A stretch of DNA of 64,000 nucleotides from Marinoscillum sp. MHG1-6. GTDB taxonomy: Bacteria; Bacteroidota; Bacteroidia; Cytophagales; Cyclobacteriaceae. The first letter of the stretch is position 1. Every line of letters begins with the position of its first letter. Where the stretch lies: assembly GCF_024714475.1 (NCBI RefSeq), contig NZ_JAMZMI010000008.1, forward strand, positions 1-64,000, in the 5' to 3' direction. Shown here piece by piece: positions 25,316 through 35,054 of the stretch. A program made the position numbers and the translations under genes. Under the pieces are notes generated by a model. That model did no database searches. It was not told where the DNA came from and worked only from the letters and a program-made list of their open reading frames with translations.

Positions 25316-26060
25316 TGAAAAAAGTTTAGAGGAGCTAATTATTCAGCAGGGTTTGAAGATTTTCATCGCAATGCAATTGCAACAGAGCAGGTGAATGGGA
25401 TGAAACAAAATTTTTGTGGGGAGATTGTATTCCTCCCAAAACATACACTCTAGTCATGACATGACAGACTCTAGCGCTAATAAAGGAAATCAACCCCCGA
25501 CTTTTCAAACAGTCTCCTGCTATCTGGCATAGAGGAATTGGGCATTGAAGGAATTTCCGGAATTACTTCACAGCCTTGATTTTTGCTAGCTTTTTATGGG
25601 GACGCCTAGTCCAATGGAAAAGTAGTAGCAAAATCAACGACCTGAGGCAATCCCTTCGTATTAGGAAAGAGGGATGAATGCTAATCCAGATATATGATCA
25701 TTATCAAAACGAACTTTTTAAAGCTACTCTATAAAAATATGGCTTGATCCCCATTATCTCATTGGTGTTTGCAAATGTCAGTCGCAACTGGGTTGGTATT
25801 GTGCTGCAATTTTGATGGATAAGTGATAATCGAATTCCTTCAATAGTGTTCGTTTCCGATCACTATTTTGAGGCTAAATGTTCGGTTTTAGAACTTAAAA
25901 GGACCATCCCAATGGTCTGCTTAGACGCCACTCTGTTGATGAAAATGTGCCTTTATTTCAATTAACAGCCTTTTGCGTACTTGATCCATCGGTCGATTAG
26001 CAGGAGTATTTTGATTTGGCATTATATTTTCCATGTTGATGATAATTACTCATATTAGCT
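25316..26060. other. Long intergenic region without a recognisable gene
   Basis: About 745 bp between the sucC terminator and the next permease gene hold no frame that looks coding on either strand. Base composition resembles degraded coding DNA more than a regulatory region, and small frames such as one opening near 25695 stop within 20 codons. It probably holds the promoter of the permease pair near its right end and possibly remnants of a lost gene. Confidence 0.5.
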
Positions 26061-28502
26061 ATGCTCAAAAATTACCTTAACATCGCCATCAGGAACCTGA
26101 CCAAACACAGGTTTTACTCCATTATCAATATTCTTGGTCTTTCGATTGGACTGAGCTGTTTTCTTTTTATTGCTCTTTTCGTTCAGGATGAGCTGACCTA
26201 CGATAAGCACATTGAGAACCAGGAGAACATCTATCGGTTCGATTTCAACGGGGTATTGAATGGAAATGATTTCAATACTGCATTGATGTGTGCGCCTGCC
26301 TCTCAAACGATGATTGATGAGTTCCCTGAAGTGGAGGATGCCTTTCGTTTTAGGGTGACCGGCAGCTGGTTTTTGAAGCAGGAAGGAACAATGGAAACGT
26401 TCAAACTGCAATCAAAAGATATTACCTATTCAGATCCCAACTTCTTTAAGTTTTGGAAAACAAAGATGATCAAGGGGGACCCTGAAACATGCCTTAGCAG
26501 ACCAAATACTGTTGTATTAGATCAAACGATGGCTAGGAAGGTGTTCGGTGATATTGACCCTATTGGAAAGACGGTAGTGTTGGATAACCGGGATAAGTAT
26601 GAGGTGACAGGGGTTTATCAGGACCTTCCCAAGAATTCTCATTTTCATTTTAGGGTGATGCTGACCATGCTGGATAGAGAGGAGGCCTATGCACCAATGT
26701 GGCTGGGATTCAACTTCAATACCTATTTAAAATTTAAGGATGGGGCCGATATTGCCGCTTTCGAGTCCAAGCTACCGGAGCTGGTCACCACGAAAATTGG
26801 TCCGGATCTGGAAAAATATATGAACACCAGCTTCGAAGAAATGGTGGAGTCTGGTAATAAGTTTGGCTTTTATATCATACCCCTTGCCGACATCCATTTG
26901 GGTTCCAATAAGCTAGGGGAAATTGAGACAAACGGGGACTTAAAGTACATCTACATTTTTTCAGCCATTGGCGTTTTCATCCTTTTGCTTGCTTGTATCA
27001 ACTTTATGAATTTGGCTACTGCCCGATCTGCCGGAAGGGCTAAAGAGGTGGGAATACGCAAAGTAATGGGAGCAGTCCGGGGACAACTGGTTCGGCAGTT
27101 TCTATCAGAGGCGGTTATTATCAGCCTGATCTCAACAGTGCTTGGATTGTTCATCTGTTCCATGCTGATGCCTTACTTTAACGCTATTTCGGGCAAGCAC
27201 CTGGCTACCGAGGCATTGTATTCACCTGAGTTTCTTGTCATCATCCTGATAATTTCTCTAATGGCAGGCATGTTGGCTGGAAGTTACCCGGCGTTTTACC
27301 TTTCCAGGTTTCGACCGGCAGAAACTTTGAAGGGGCGATTGAATCTGGGCATGAAAAGCGGACGACTTAGAAGTGTTTTGGTCGTTGTTCAGTTTGTTAT
27401 ATCAATCACCATGATCATTGGCACTGCCATTGTCTATGATCAGCTTTCCTTTATTCAAAATACAAGGCTCGGGTTTAATAGAGAACAAGTGATTGCGGTC
27501 GATGATGTTTGGATACTCGGGGATAAGGAGAGCGCATTCAAGGAAGAGGTGATTAGGGATTCAAGAATTTCTTCCGGGGCACTAGCTTCTTTTGTACCGA
27601 TTGGTTCAGACGGCAATAACAGTGTTTACTGGAAAGGCAATGCTGCCAATCAGGAAGACTCCTACGTGATCAATCATCGTCGAGTGGATTATGACTATGT
27701 GCAGACCATGCAAATGAAGTTGGTAGCCGGGCGAAATTTTTCTCGAGAATACGGTTCCGATTCTTTGTCGATTATAGTCAATGAATCCCTGGTCAAACAA
27801 ATGGGCATAAAGGATCCAATTGGGTTTGGAATATCTACTTATGAGACATTTGGTGACGATGAGAAAACCGTAAAATATACCATCATAGGCGTGATGGAGG
27901 ACTTTCATTACCAATCGATGAAAGAGGATATTGATCCAATCCTTTTCAGACTTTATGAGAAACCAGAAGGTATGGCTGTTTTCAGGTTCAATTCTGAAGA
28001 TACCAAAGCCGTGGTAGACCATATCGAAAAGGTGTGGGAAGAGATAGCTCCGGGTCAGCCATTTGATTACTTTTTTCTGGATCAAAGGTTTGCCAGCTAC
28101 TATGAGTCAGAGCAACGCATCGGGCAAATATTTCTGGTGTTTGCATTCCTAACCATATTTATTGCTTGTCTTGGGTTACTTGGTTTGGCTTCTTTTACTG
28201 CCGAGCAACGAGTGAAGGAAATTGGTGTCAGAAAGGTACTTGGGGCCTCGGCTTTTCAGATAGTGAGTATGCTATCATGGAATTTTATTAAGCTGATTGG
28301 CCTGGCATTTTTAGTAGCTGCCCCCATTGCTTATTTGGGGATGAGACAATGGCTGGACCAATTTGTCTATAGAACGGAACTGAATATTTGGATTTTCATT
28401 ATCGCCGGTCTCTTGTCAGCAGGGATCGCTTGGATGACTATGGGACTACAATCCTACATAGCCGCTTCTGTTAATCCATCCAGATCACTCAGAAGTGAAT
28501 AA
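26061..28502 (+). CDS. FtsX/MacB-like ABC transporter permease
   Basis: This 813-residue protein has an N-terminal helix with the FYSIINILGLSIGL motif (about residues 16-45), a large periplasmic MacB-type domain (about 50-280), a three-helix FtsX domain containing ACINFMNLATARSAGRAKEVGIRK (interrupted by loops, about 305-425), a second periplasmic domain and a second FtsX domain (about 690-805, AEQRVKEIGVRKVLGAS). These Bacteroidota permeases pump or signal across the inner membrane with a separate LolD-like ATPase; none is next to it. A paralogue follows 62 bp downstream. Confidence 0.9.
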   Translation: MLKNYLNIAIRNLTKHRFYSIINILGLSIGLSCFLFIALFVQDELTYDKHIENQENIYRFDFNGVLNGNDFNTALMCAPASQTMIDEFPEVEDAFRFRVTGSWFLKQEGTMETFKLQSKDITYSDPNFFKFWKTKMIKGDPETCLSRPNTVVLDQTMARKVFGDIDPIGKTVVLDNRDKYEVTGVYQDLPKNSHFHFRVMLTMLDREEAYAPMWLGFNFNTYLKFKDGADIAAFESKLPELVTTKIGPDLEKYMNTSFEEMVESGNKFGFYIIPLADIHLGSNKLGEIETNGDLKYIYIFSAIGVFILLLACINFMNLATARSAGRAKEVGIRKVMGAVRGQLVRQFLSEAVIISLISTVLGLFICSMLMPYFNAISGKHLATEALYSPEFLVIILIISLMAGMLAGSYPAFYLSRFRPAETLKGRLNLGMKSGRLRSVLVVVQFVISITMIIGTAIVYDQLSFIQNTRLGFNREQVIAVDDVWILGDKESAFKEEVIRDSRISSGALASFVPIGSDGNNSVYWKGNAANQEDSYVINHRRVDYDYVQTMQMKLVAGRNFSREYGSDSLSIIVNESLVKQMGIKDPIGFGISTYETFGDDEKTVKYTIIGVMEDFHYQSMKEDIDPILFRLYEKPEGMAVFRFNSEDTKAVVDHIEKVWEEIAPGQPFDYFFLDQRFASYYESEQRIGQIFLVFAFLTIFIACLGLLGLASFTAEQRVKEIGVRKVLGASAFQIVSMLSWNFIKLIGLAFLVAAPIAYLGMRQWLDQFVYRTELNIWIFIIAGLLSAGIAWMTMGLQSYIAASVNPSRSLRSE

Positions 28503-28563
28503 TGTGTTACTCAGTGCAACCCAAGAGGTCTTTACGACATCTTTTTAGAAAATAGCCTGGCCC

Positions 28564-30999
28564 ATGTATAAAAACTACTTTAGTGTCGCCCTCAGGAATC
28601 TCCTGCGTCATAAGTTCTACTCGCTCATCAATATTTTAGGATTGACCATTGGTCTGGTTTGTTTCATGATGATTGCGCTGTTTGTATTGGATGAGCTTTC
28701 TTATGATAAATTCTTTAAAGATTCAGACCGCACTTATCGCGTCGATTTTATTGGCAAGCTCAATGGAGCAGAGATCAAGGCATCCACGGTGGGACCTCCT
28801 GTTGCCAGGTCTTTAAAGGCCGATTACCCGGAAGTGGAGGAGTCCACGAGGCTTAGGGTGACCGGTAATTGGTTCATAAAGGAGAAGGGTACTGTGGAGA
28901 CGTTCAAAGAAGAGACGGTGCTCATGGCCGAGCAAAATTTCTTTGAATTCTTTGGACTGCCCATGGTGTATGGGGATCCGGCCACTTGTTTGGAAAGACC
29001 CAACACCTTAGTGATGGACCTGTCGACGTCCAGAAAAATGTTTGGAGATGAAAATCCTGTTGGAAAGGTGCTGGTTCTCGATAATGAAGCTGACTACGAG
29101 GTAACCGGAGTGTATGAAGACATACCCCAGAATGCTCATTTCCATCACAACATCCTTTTGTCCATGAAAACTTTCAAATGGACAGAGGACAACGATAATT
29201 GGCTGAATACCAGCTTTCACACCTATCTAAAACTATCGAAAGGAACCACAAAAGAGGAATTTGAAGCCAAATTTCCTGAGGTAATTGATAAGTATTGTGC
29301 CCCGTTGATTAAGCGTTTTCTGAATATGGAAATGAGCGAATTTATGAATGGGGATAATGGTTTAAGTTTTGAACTATTCCCGCTTGGAGATATACATTTA
29401 TATTCTGCTTATAATGATGAATTAGCAAATAACGGGGATATCAAGTATGTTTTCATCTTTTCAATTATTGCCCTTTTCATTCTGACACTGGCATGTATCA
29501 ACTTTATGAATCTCTCCACCGCCAGATCAGCCAATAGGGCTAAGGAAGTTGGTGTGAGAAAGGTGATGGGGGCATTTAAGAGGCAGTTGATTATTCAGTT
29601 CATCATGGAGACGATCTTTCTGACTTTCGTTTCGTTTCTTCTGGCCATTGTATTAACAATTATCCTTTTACCATATTTCGGAGAACTTGCTTCCAAAACG
29701 ATGGATTTTGGTGTTTTGATCAGCCCAAAATACCTATTGATTATGTTAATCGTCGTGGTTGCGGTTGGGGTGGCTGCCGGAAGTTACCCGGCATTTTACC
29801 TTTCAGCCTTCAAGCCGGCAGAGGTACTAAAAGGAAAGGTGGTGCAGGGGGTGAAGAGTGGCCCAGTTAGAAGCATTCTGGTGGTGTTTCAGTTTTCCAT
29901 TTCTATTATCATGATTATCGGTACGGCCATTGTCTTCGATCAGCTTTCTTTCATTCAAAATAAGAAGTTAGGCTTTGATAAGGAACAGGTAATAATGGTT
30001 AAGGACGTCTGGATTTTGAGGGAAGCAGCAGGAGCCTTTGGCGATGAGGTGCGAAAAAACGCCAATGTAATCAGCAGTTCTTTGTCCAATTTTACTCCCG
30101 TAACGGACAATGGTAATAATGATCTCCATTTTACTGACCCGGTTTCTACCTCTGAAAACAGTCTGGTGATTAATGAGGCCTGGGTCGATGCGGATTTCGA
30201 TGATGTTTTGGGTATTCAACTAAGGGAAGGGAGATTCTTTTCAAAGGATCTTCCATCAGATACGGCAGCTTGTATTATGAATGTGGCAGCCATTAAAGCG
30301 TTTGGATATGAAGATCCGATTGGAAAGAAATTATACTCCATTGAAGGTGATGAGAATGGAGAGTATACAGTGGGGTACCGTATTATTGGAGTAATGGAGG
30401 ACTTCCATTTCAAATCAATGAAATCGAAAATAGAGCCTTTAGTACTTAAGGTAGGGAAATATCCTAGCTGGTTGCTGGTAAAGACCGGAACCGGGGATAT
30501 TGCCGAAACGCTAGACTTTTTGAAAAGGACCTGGTCCGATTTTGCTCCGGGTCAGCCGTTTGCCTATCACTTTATGGACCAGCGATTCGATCAGATTTAT
30601 GTTGGTGAAAGGAAAGTAGGGCAGGTGTTTACCGTGTTTGCGGTACTGGCAGTGATCATTGCCTGTTTAGGTCTCTTTGGCCTGGCGGCCTTTACGGCGG
30701 AGCAAAAAACGAAGGAGATAGGAGTGAGGAAGGCGCTCGGTGCATCTGTTTCAGATATTGTTAATCTGCTATCAATCAATTTTCTTAAGCTGGTCATGGT
30801 GGCATTTTTCGTAGCTATACCTGTTTCTTATATGGCCATGACTAAGTGGCTGGAAGATTTTGCTTACCGGACCGATATCAGGATTACGACATTTGTGATG
30901 GCCGGGTTCCTTGCAATGGTTATCGCCTGGGTAACCATTAGTTCACAATCATGGTTGGCGGCACGGGCCAATCCCGTGAAGTCTTTGAGGGATGAGTGA
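28564..30999 (+). CDS. FtsX/MacB-like ABC transporter permease (tandem paralogue)
   Basis: This 811-residue protein has the same two-FtsX-domain layout as the gene before it and is clearly related along its whole length: shared KFYS-INILGL start, ACINFMNLSTARSANRAKEVG, AGSYPAFYLS, and the terminal NPVKSLRDE. The two arose by tandem duplication but have diverged substantially. They are probably co-transcribed and may form a heterodimer, which is an inference from pairing. Substrate unknown. Confidence 0.9.
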   Translation: MYKNYFSVALRNLLRHKFYSLINILGLTIGLVCFMMIALFVLDELSYDKFFKDSDRTYRVDFIGKLNGAEIKASTVGPPVARSLKADYPEVEESTRLRVTGNWFIKEKGTVETFKEETVLMAEQNFFEFFGLPMVYGDPATCLERPNTLVMDLSTSRKMFGDENPVGKVLVLDNEADYEVTGVYEDIPQNAHFHHNILLSMKTFKWTEDNDNWLNTSFHTYLKLSKGTTKEEFEAKFPEVIDKYCAPLIKRFLNMEMSEFMNGDNGLSFELFPLGDIHLYSAYNDELANNGDIKYVFIFSIIALFILTLACINFMNLSTARSANRAKEVGVRKVMGAFKRQLIIQFIMETIFLTFVSFLLAIVLTIILLPYFGELASKTMDFGVLISPKYLLIMLIVVVAVGVAAGSYPAFYLSAFKPAEVLKGKVVQGVKSGPVRSILVVFQFSISIIMIIGTAIVFDQLSFIQNKKLGFDKEQVIMVKDVWILREAAGAFGDEVRKNANVISSSLSNFTPVTDNGNNDLHFTDPVSTSENSLVINEAWVDADFDDVLGIQLREGRFFSKDLPSDTAACIMNVAAIKAFGYEDPIGKKLYSIEGDENGEYTVGYRIIGVMEDFHFKSMKSKIEPLVLKVGKYPSWLLVKTGTGDIAETLDFLKRTWSDFAPGQPFAYHFMDQRFDQIYVGERKVGQVFTVFAVLAVIIACLGLFGLAAFTAEQKTKEIGVRKALGASVSDIVNLLSINFLKLVMVAFFVAIPVSYMAMTKWLEDFAYRTDIRITTFVMAGFLAMVIAWVTISSQSWLAARANPVKSLRDE

Positions 31000-31207
31000 G
31001 TGAAGGGAGAGGTATACCTTGATTTTAGGGAGCTGATAGACTAAAATTTATGGCTTTATTTAAATAAATCCGTATTTAACGTTTTCTGTAATTAATTAAG
31101 TGAATCCCATTTGATGGTGGTAATTCATTGATGTTGATGGTGTTGACATGAGTCTCTTTATTTCCTAACTTATACAAAGATTCTAATCACACTCTTACAT
31201 TATTGAC

Positions 31208-31912
31208 ATGAAAAACATTAATCCATCATCAGGCTCTCGCAGGGCCTTTATGGGGACCATGGCTGCTGGCGTAACAGCAGGTCTTTCCCTTATGTCGCTT
31301 CCTCTTCAGGCCAAGTTGGGTCCTGAAATTCTTGACTTTTCCGACTTCCCGGGCGGTAGTTCAGAGTTAGACGCCGATATCAAAAAACAAGGCAAAAAGC
31401 AGTACCCGGTGGCTTATGATGTAAGTCAGGCCAATCCCTGGGGGGTTATATGGTCCAATGTATATTATATGACTAATGCTGAAACAGGAATTGCTGAAAA
31501 TGATCTCGGCGTAATGCATGTGCTGAGGCATCATGGGATACTGTATTCCTTTCAAGATGACCTGATCAAAAAGTATGACCTGGGTAAGTACTTAAAGGGT
31601 GACGACCCAAAAACAGGTACAACCACCAAGAGGAATCATCTTTATGACCCGGGAGAGGGCGACTTACCGATGCCGCAACTGGTAGGATTGAAAGCATTGA
31701 TGGGGAAAGGAGCCATGGTGTGCGTCTGTAATATGGCTTATAAAGTATACAGTGGCATAGTGGCACAGGCAAATGGGCTAGAACCTGATGTTGTATATAA
31801 GGAATTCGTGGCAGCTAAATATCCGGGAATCCGATTGGCACCATCCGGTGTATGGGTACTAGGGCGTTTGGCCAAAAATGGAATTGCCTACATTGACTCA
31901 AGCGTTGGTTAA
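31208..31912 (+). CDS. Tat-exported DsrE-like protein
   Basis: This 234-residue protein has a twin-arginine signal at residues 10-15 (SRRAFM) and a hydrophobic stretch up to about 35. The C-terminal third looks like a DsrE-family domain: a CVCNMA strand with Cys172 and Cys174, then the closing pattern PGIRLAPSGVWVLGRLAKNGIAYI. Tat export suggests folding or cofactor binding before secretion to the periplasm. It is 11 bp upstream of a second DsrE-like gene and convergent with a thiosulfate-dehydrogenase gene, so a role in periplasmic sulfur handling is likely but unproven. Confidence 0.7.
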   Translation: MKNINPSSGSRRAFMGTMAAGVTAGLSLMSLPLQAKLGPEILDFSDFPGGSSELDADIKKQGKKQYPVAYDVSQANPWGVIWSNVYYMTNAETGIAENDLGVMHVLRHHGILYSFQDDLIKKYDLGKYLKGDDPKTGTTTKRNHLYDPGEGDLPMPQLVGLKALMGKGAMVCVCNMAYKVYSGIVAQANGLEPDVVYKEFVAAKYPGIRLAPSGVWVLGRLAKNGIAYIDSSVG

Positions 31913-31923
31913 TCGGCAGAGTT

Positions 31924-32331
31924 ATGAAAAGGCTACTACTAATTATTGGTTTTTTGGCGATAGCCGAAATCGGTATAGCCCAGGATTTCAAGGTTGTATT
32001 CGATGTGACAAGCCCGGATGAAAAAATCCATCAGGCGGCAATGAGGCATGTCAAATCAATGGCCAAAGCCTATCCGGATGCACAGTTTGAGCTTGTAGTA
32101 TACAGTGGAGCACTGGATATGCTACTGAAGGAAAAATCATCTGTTAAGGAGGAAATCAAGGAGGCGCTCTCCAATGGCAATGTGACCATCAATGTTTGTA
32201 AAATGACCCTTGCCAGGTATCAACTGGATCAATCTGCTTTGATTGATGGAGTAGGTACGGTTCCCGATGGTATTCTGGAAATCCTGCAAAAGCAGGCAGA
32301 GGGTTGGGGCTACATCAAAGAAGCCAATTAA
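31924..32331 (+). CDS. Periplasmic DsrE-family protein
   Basis: This 135-residue protein has a Sec signal peptide (1-20) followed by a DsrE-like fold. A single cysteine, Cys92 in the INVCKM strand, sits where the persulfide-carrying Cys of DsrE proteins lies, and the C-terminal pattern GVGTVPDGILEILQKQAEGWGYI is typical. DsrE proteins carry sulfur on cysteine. A secreted form beside the Tat-exported relative suggests the two work together outside the cytoplasm. It converges on tsdA, with 3 bp between the stops. Confidence 0.8.
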   Translation: MKRLLLIIGFLAIAEIGIAQDFKVVFDVTSPDEKIHQAAMRHVKSMAKAYPDAQFELVVYSGALDMLLKEKSSVKEEIKEALSNGNVTINVCKMTLARYQLDQSALIDGVGTVPDGILEILQKQAEGWGYIKEAN

Positions 32332-32334
32332 CGA

Positions 32335-33369
32335 TTATTTATTTTTAACTAAACCATATTCTTTTTTATAGAAATCCATGATGGGCGGGAATGGCCCGAA
32401 TTTATGTTGTTCAGGGGAGAAGTCATCGGCCCAGGGACCGTATGGAGTTGAGATTGGTTTTAACTTTATATCCGGGAAATCGGCTTGCTTGTTTTCTTTG
32501 ACAGGCCGATCAAAGGTATTGATATAGGCACCCAGGTGGTAGGCCTCTTCATCTGTTAATACCGGAACATCATATGTGGCTCCTAAAGGCATATTTCCCT
32601 TTAAAAACTCGGCTGCAGTTATCACGCGGTTCATTCCTGCTCCATCATTAAAACTGTCCGGTCCTCCTATTGGGGGGTATAAATATCCGGTAAATGTCTC
32701 TTCAACCTTTTTGGTGCCAAGGCCATTTTCCATGTGGCAATGTTGGCATTTTTCCCTATACAGTTTTTTACCAATGTCAGGATCCGCTTTATAATTCGGT
32801 ATCTGGATGCTGACATATCCCTTATAAAGTTTTTCAACGTCCTCTGGTACATCCTCGCTAAGCCATTTCATATAGGCCACCATAGCGGCCATTTCTTTGC
32901 TGCTTACAGGAAGTACCTTGCCGGACATGCTACGTTCCATACATCCATTGATTCTATCTTCAAGCGTGCCCATTTTATTTTCCCTTCCTCTGAATTGTGG
33001 AAATCGGTTGTAAACGCCTATAAATGATCCGGAACCAATTTTCCTTCCGGCCTTGAGATGACAATTATTACAGGTTAGATTATTGCCAGCAAACCGCATA
33101 TTTTCATCTTGAGCCAGTGGCCCGATATGGTTTGAGGTCTCAACAATAAGGTCATACCCGTATTTGATTAACAGACCTTTTTCGCCTCCCGGAAGATCTG
33201 CTGGTACGTTTTTTAGTTTCCATGGCTTTTGTACTATGAGTTGAGTTTGTTGACCCTCTTCTTTTAAATGAAACCAATCCGGGACCGTATAATGCAGTAA
33301 GGCGAAACTCAAGAAGCCCAGGAAAAGCCCAAGAACAATACACCCAAGTACGTAGAGACCTTCTTTCAT
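32335..33369 (-). CDS. tsdA: Dihaem cytochrome, thiosulfate dehydrogenase (TsdA-like)
   Basis: This 344-residue protein has an N-terminal membrane anchor (about residues 5-27). Two haem c motifs are CNNCH at residues 100-104 and CQHCH at 208-212. Between them are TsdA hallmarks: FRGRENKMGTLEDRINGCMERS (split by variable residues) with Cys143, which matches the cysteine that ligates haem 1 in TsdA, and an SKEM-AAMVAYMKWLS segment. TsdA oxidises thiosulfate to tetrathionate or runs in reverse, in the periplasm. The gene overlaps the tauE-type gene by 4 bp (ATGA). The family call is firm; the direction of catalysis in vivo is unknown. Confidence 0.85.
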   Translation of the reverse strand: MKEGLYVLGCIVLGLFLGFLSFALLHYTVPDWFHLKEEGQQTQLIVQKPWKLKNVPADLPGGEKGLLIKYGYDLIVETSNHIGPLAQDENMRFAGNNLTCNNCHLKAGRKIGSGSFIGVYNRFPQFRGRENKMGTLEDRINGCMERSMSGKVLPVSSKEMAAMVAYMKWLSEDVPEDVEKLYKGYVSIQIPNYKADPDIGKKLYREKCQHCHMENGLGTKKVEETFTGYLYPPIGGPDSFNDGAGMNRVITAAEFLKGNMPLGATYDVPVLTDEEAYHLGAYINTFDRPVKENKQADFPDIKLKPISTPYGPWADDFSPEQHKFGPFPPIMDFYKKEYGLVKNK

Positions 33370-34172
33370 GATGTACCCTTAATGATTAGTTCAAAAAGTA
33401 ACACAGAGCTGCCCATGATGAGAATGAACCATCCAAATGCAGTTTTCAACAACTGAACGGATATCTGTGTTGAAAATTTATTGCCCAGCAGAATGCCCAG
33501 TACAGAGACAGCACTAACTGACAGAATTAAAAACCAGTCTATCACGTAGATATTCAGATCGCCGATGAAACCCACTAAAGATTTTGCCGCGATGATGAGC
33601 AATGTGGTACCAACTGCTGTTTTAAATGGAGCATTGGCTATCAACATTAATAAAGGTACGATCATAAAACCGCCCCCCAAACCAATGAACCCCGTGATAA
33701 ATCCTGTTAGGATTCCAAAGAGGATCAACCTTATTGGCTGATGATTATTTGTAAATGATTTCTGGAAAAATCGGCTTTCCCTGTGGGTGATCATGAAGAT
33801 CGATGCGATAATTACTAGGATCCCATAACAGGAAAGTATGAGTTGCCGCTGGTTAAAATGAAAAGCTCCAATTTGAAAAATTTCTTCAGGAAGGGTGGGA
33901 ATAATCCATACCCTGGTAATGAAAACAGCAATAATGGAGGGGACACCAAATATACCTACCAGATACAGGCTGATCATTGCACTCGAATAGCGATGAGCAG
34001 CCCCAATCAAGCTGGTTATACCCACAATAAACAAAGAGTAGGAGGTTGCCTCAATAACCCCAACCGAAAAAAGGTATACAAGGATTGGTAAGGAAAGTAA
34101 TGAACCTCCACCACCGGTTAATCCAAGGATAAGACCAATCCCAAAAGAAGCGATATATCCGATAGGTTCCAT
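33366..34172 (-). CDS. TauE/SafE-family sulfite/anion exporter
   Basis: This 268-residue protein has about seven or eight membrane helices. It starts with SFGIGLILGLTGGGGSLLSLPILVY (first half of the TauE repeat; glycine-rich) and repeats the motif as GFIGLGGGFMIVPLLM near residue 165. The family moves sulfite, sulfoacetate or similar anions. It is the first gene of a two-gene operon with tsdA, so it probably handles a sulfur oxyanion linked to thiosulfate metabolism. Confidence 0.9.
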   Translation of the reverse strand: MEPIGYIASFGIGLILGLTGGGGSLLSLPILVYLFSVGVIEATSYSLFIVGITSLIGAAHRYSSAMISLYLVGIFGVPSIIAVFITRVWIIPTLPEEIFQIGAFHFNQRQLILSCYGILVIIASIFMITHRESRFFQKSFTNNHQPIRLILFGILTGFITGFIGLGGGFMIVPLLMLIANAPFKTAVGTTLLIIAAKSLVGFIGDLNIYVIDWFLILSVSAVSVLGILLGNKFSTQISVQLLKTAFGWFILIMGSSVLLFELIIKGTS

Positions 34173-34282
34173 GATCGAGCGGAGTTGCTGAATTTACGAA
34201 TAATCGCAATGGTCTGCAAATGCTTTACAAGGTCCCGGATTCTGTAAATCATGTAATCTTTCATTATCTTAATAAAAAGCAG

Positions 34283-34423
34283 ATGAGAAAGCTGATTCCT
34301 ATATTGTTGATTATCCTCGGGGTAGTTATGATCTACCTCTCGTTCAAGGCCTCCATACTTCCACCCGGCATAACTGGGGTTGGGTTTATTTTGATTGCTG
34401 TTTATATGCTGGAAAGAAAATAG
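34283..34423 (+). CDS. Small membrane protein, 46 residues
   Basis: It has two hydrophobic helices (about residues 3-20 and 25-43) separated by a PPG turn. The frame opens upstream at 34220, but the ATG at 34283 leads directly into the first helix and is preferred. No family is named with confidence. It is transcribed away from the tauE gene. Confidence 0.55.
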   Translation: MRKLIPILLIILGVVMIYLSFKASILPPGITGVGFILIAVYMLERK

Positions 34424-34478
34424 ATCATGCAGGCATAGGTTAACACTAGCAGATCCACAATGAAAGATAAAGTGCTAT

Positions 34479-34943
34479 TTATTCATCGTAAAAAGTGACA
34501 AATGATCCGTTTGTTACCTGGGTTGATACGCTGCTATCGCTCACATCTTCTGCCAAAAAATCGAATTCCCCTTCTATTTTGTTTGCAATTGTATCATGAG
34601 AGACGATAGTGAGCGTACCACTCTTTGAGATGAGTGTTCTATCATTAATGGTTACTCTTCCCACATTTGTGACTTCGCCTAGTGATATCTGTGTTTCCCG
34701 AATGCTGGCAGGGAAAGTCAGTGAAACGAGGGAGCGGAAATCATCTGGGTTCGATCCGGAAATGATCAGTTCATCCACTGAGATAAAAGCCTGGATATTG
34801 GTAGCACTCCACTCAGTCTTGGCTACAATGGCCGATATCGAGTTTTTCGATGTAGAATTGTTGGTGTTCTTCACTTCTTCATCTTTGCAAGCCGTAAGAG
34901 CCAAAGTAATTAGAAGCAATAGAAATGAATTTTTCATACTCAT
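34479..34943 (-). CDS. Lipoprotein, DUF6252-like
   Basis: This 154-residue protein has a lipoprotein signal (LTAC, Cys19), a low-complexity Asn/Ser/Thr linker and a beta-rich domain containing EWSATNIQAF, which resembles small Bacteroidota lipoproteins grouped as DUF6252. The strand-rich GTLTIVSHD and EGEFDF segments fit that group. It is a single gene, convergent with the small membrane protein. Function unknown. Confidence 0.7.
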   Translation of the reverse strand: MSMKNSFLLLLITLALTACKDEEVKNTNNSTSKNSISAIVAKTEWSATNIQAFISVDELIISGSNPDDFRSLVSLTFPASIRETQISLGEVTNVGRVTINDRTLISKSGTLTIVSHDTIANKIEGEFDFLAEDVSDSSVSTQVTNGSFVTFYDE

Positions 34944-35054
34944 TTATTAAATGAAACCTACTCCTTGAATATTCAATATCTGTTTTGTTATTTAATTTAT
35001 CATATCAAAAAGGGAGACACAAATTCTTGTCTGGATATCTGAATCAATTGTCCT

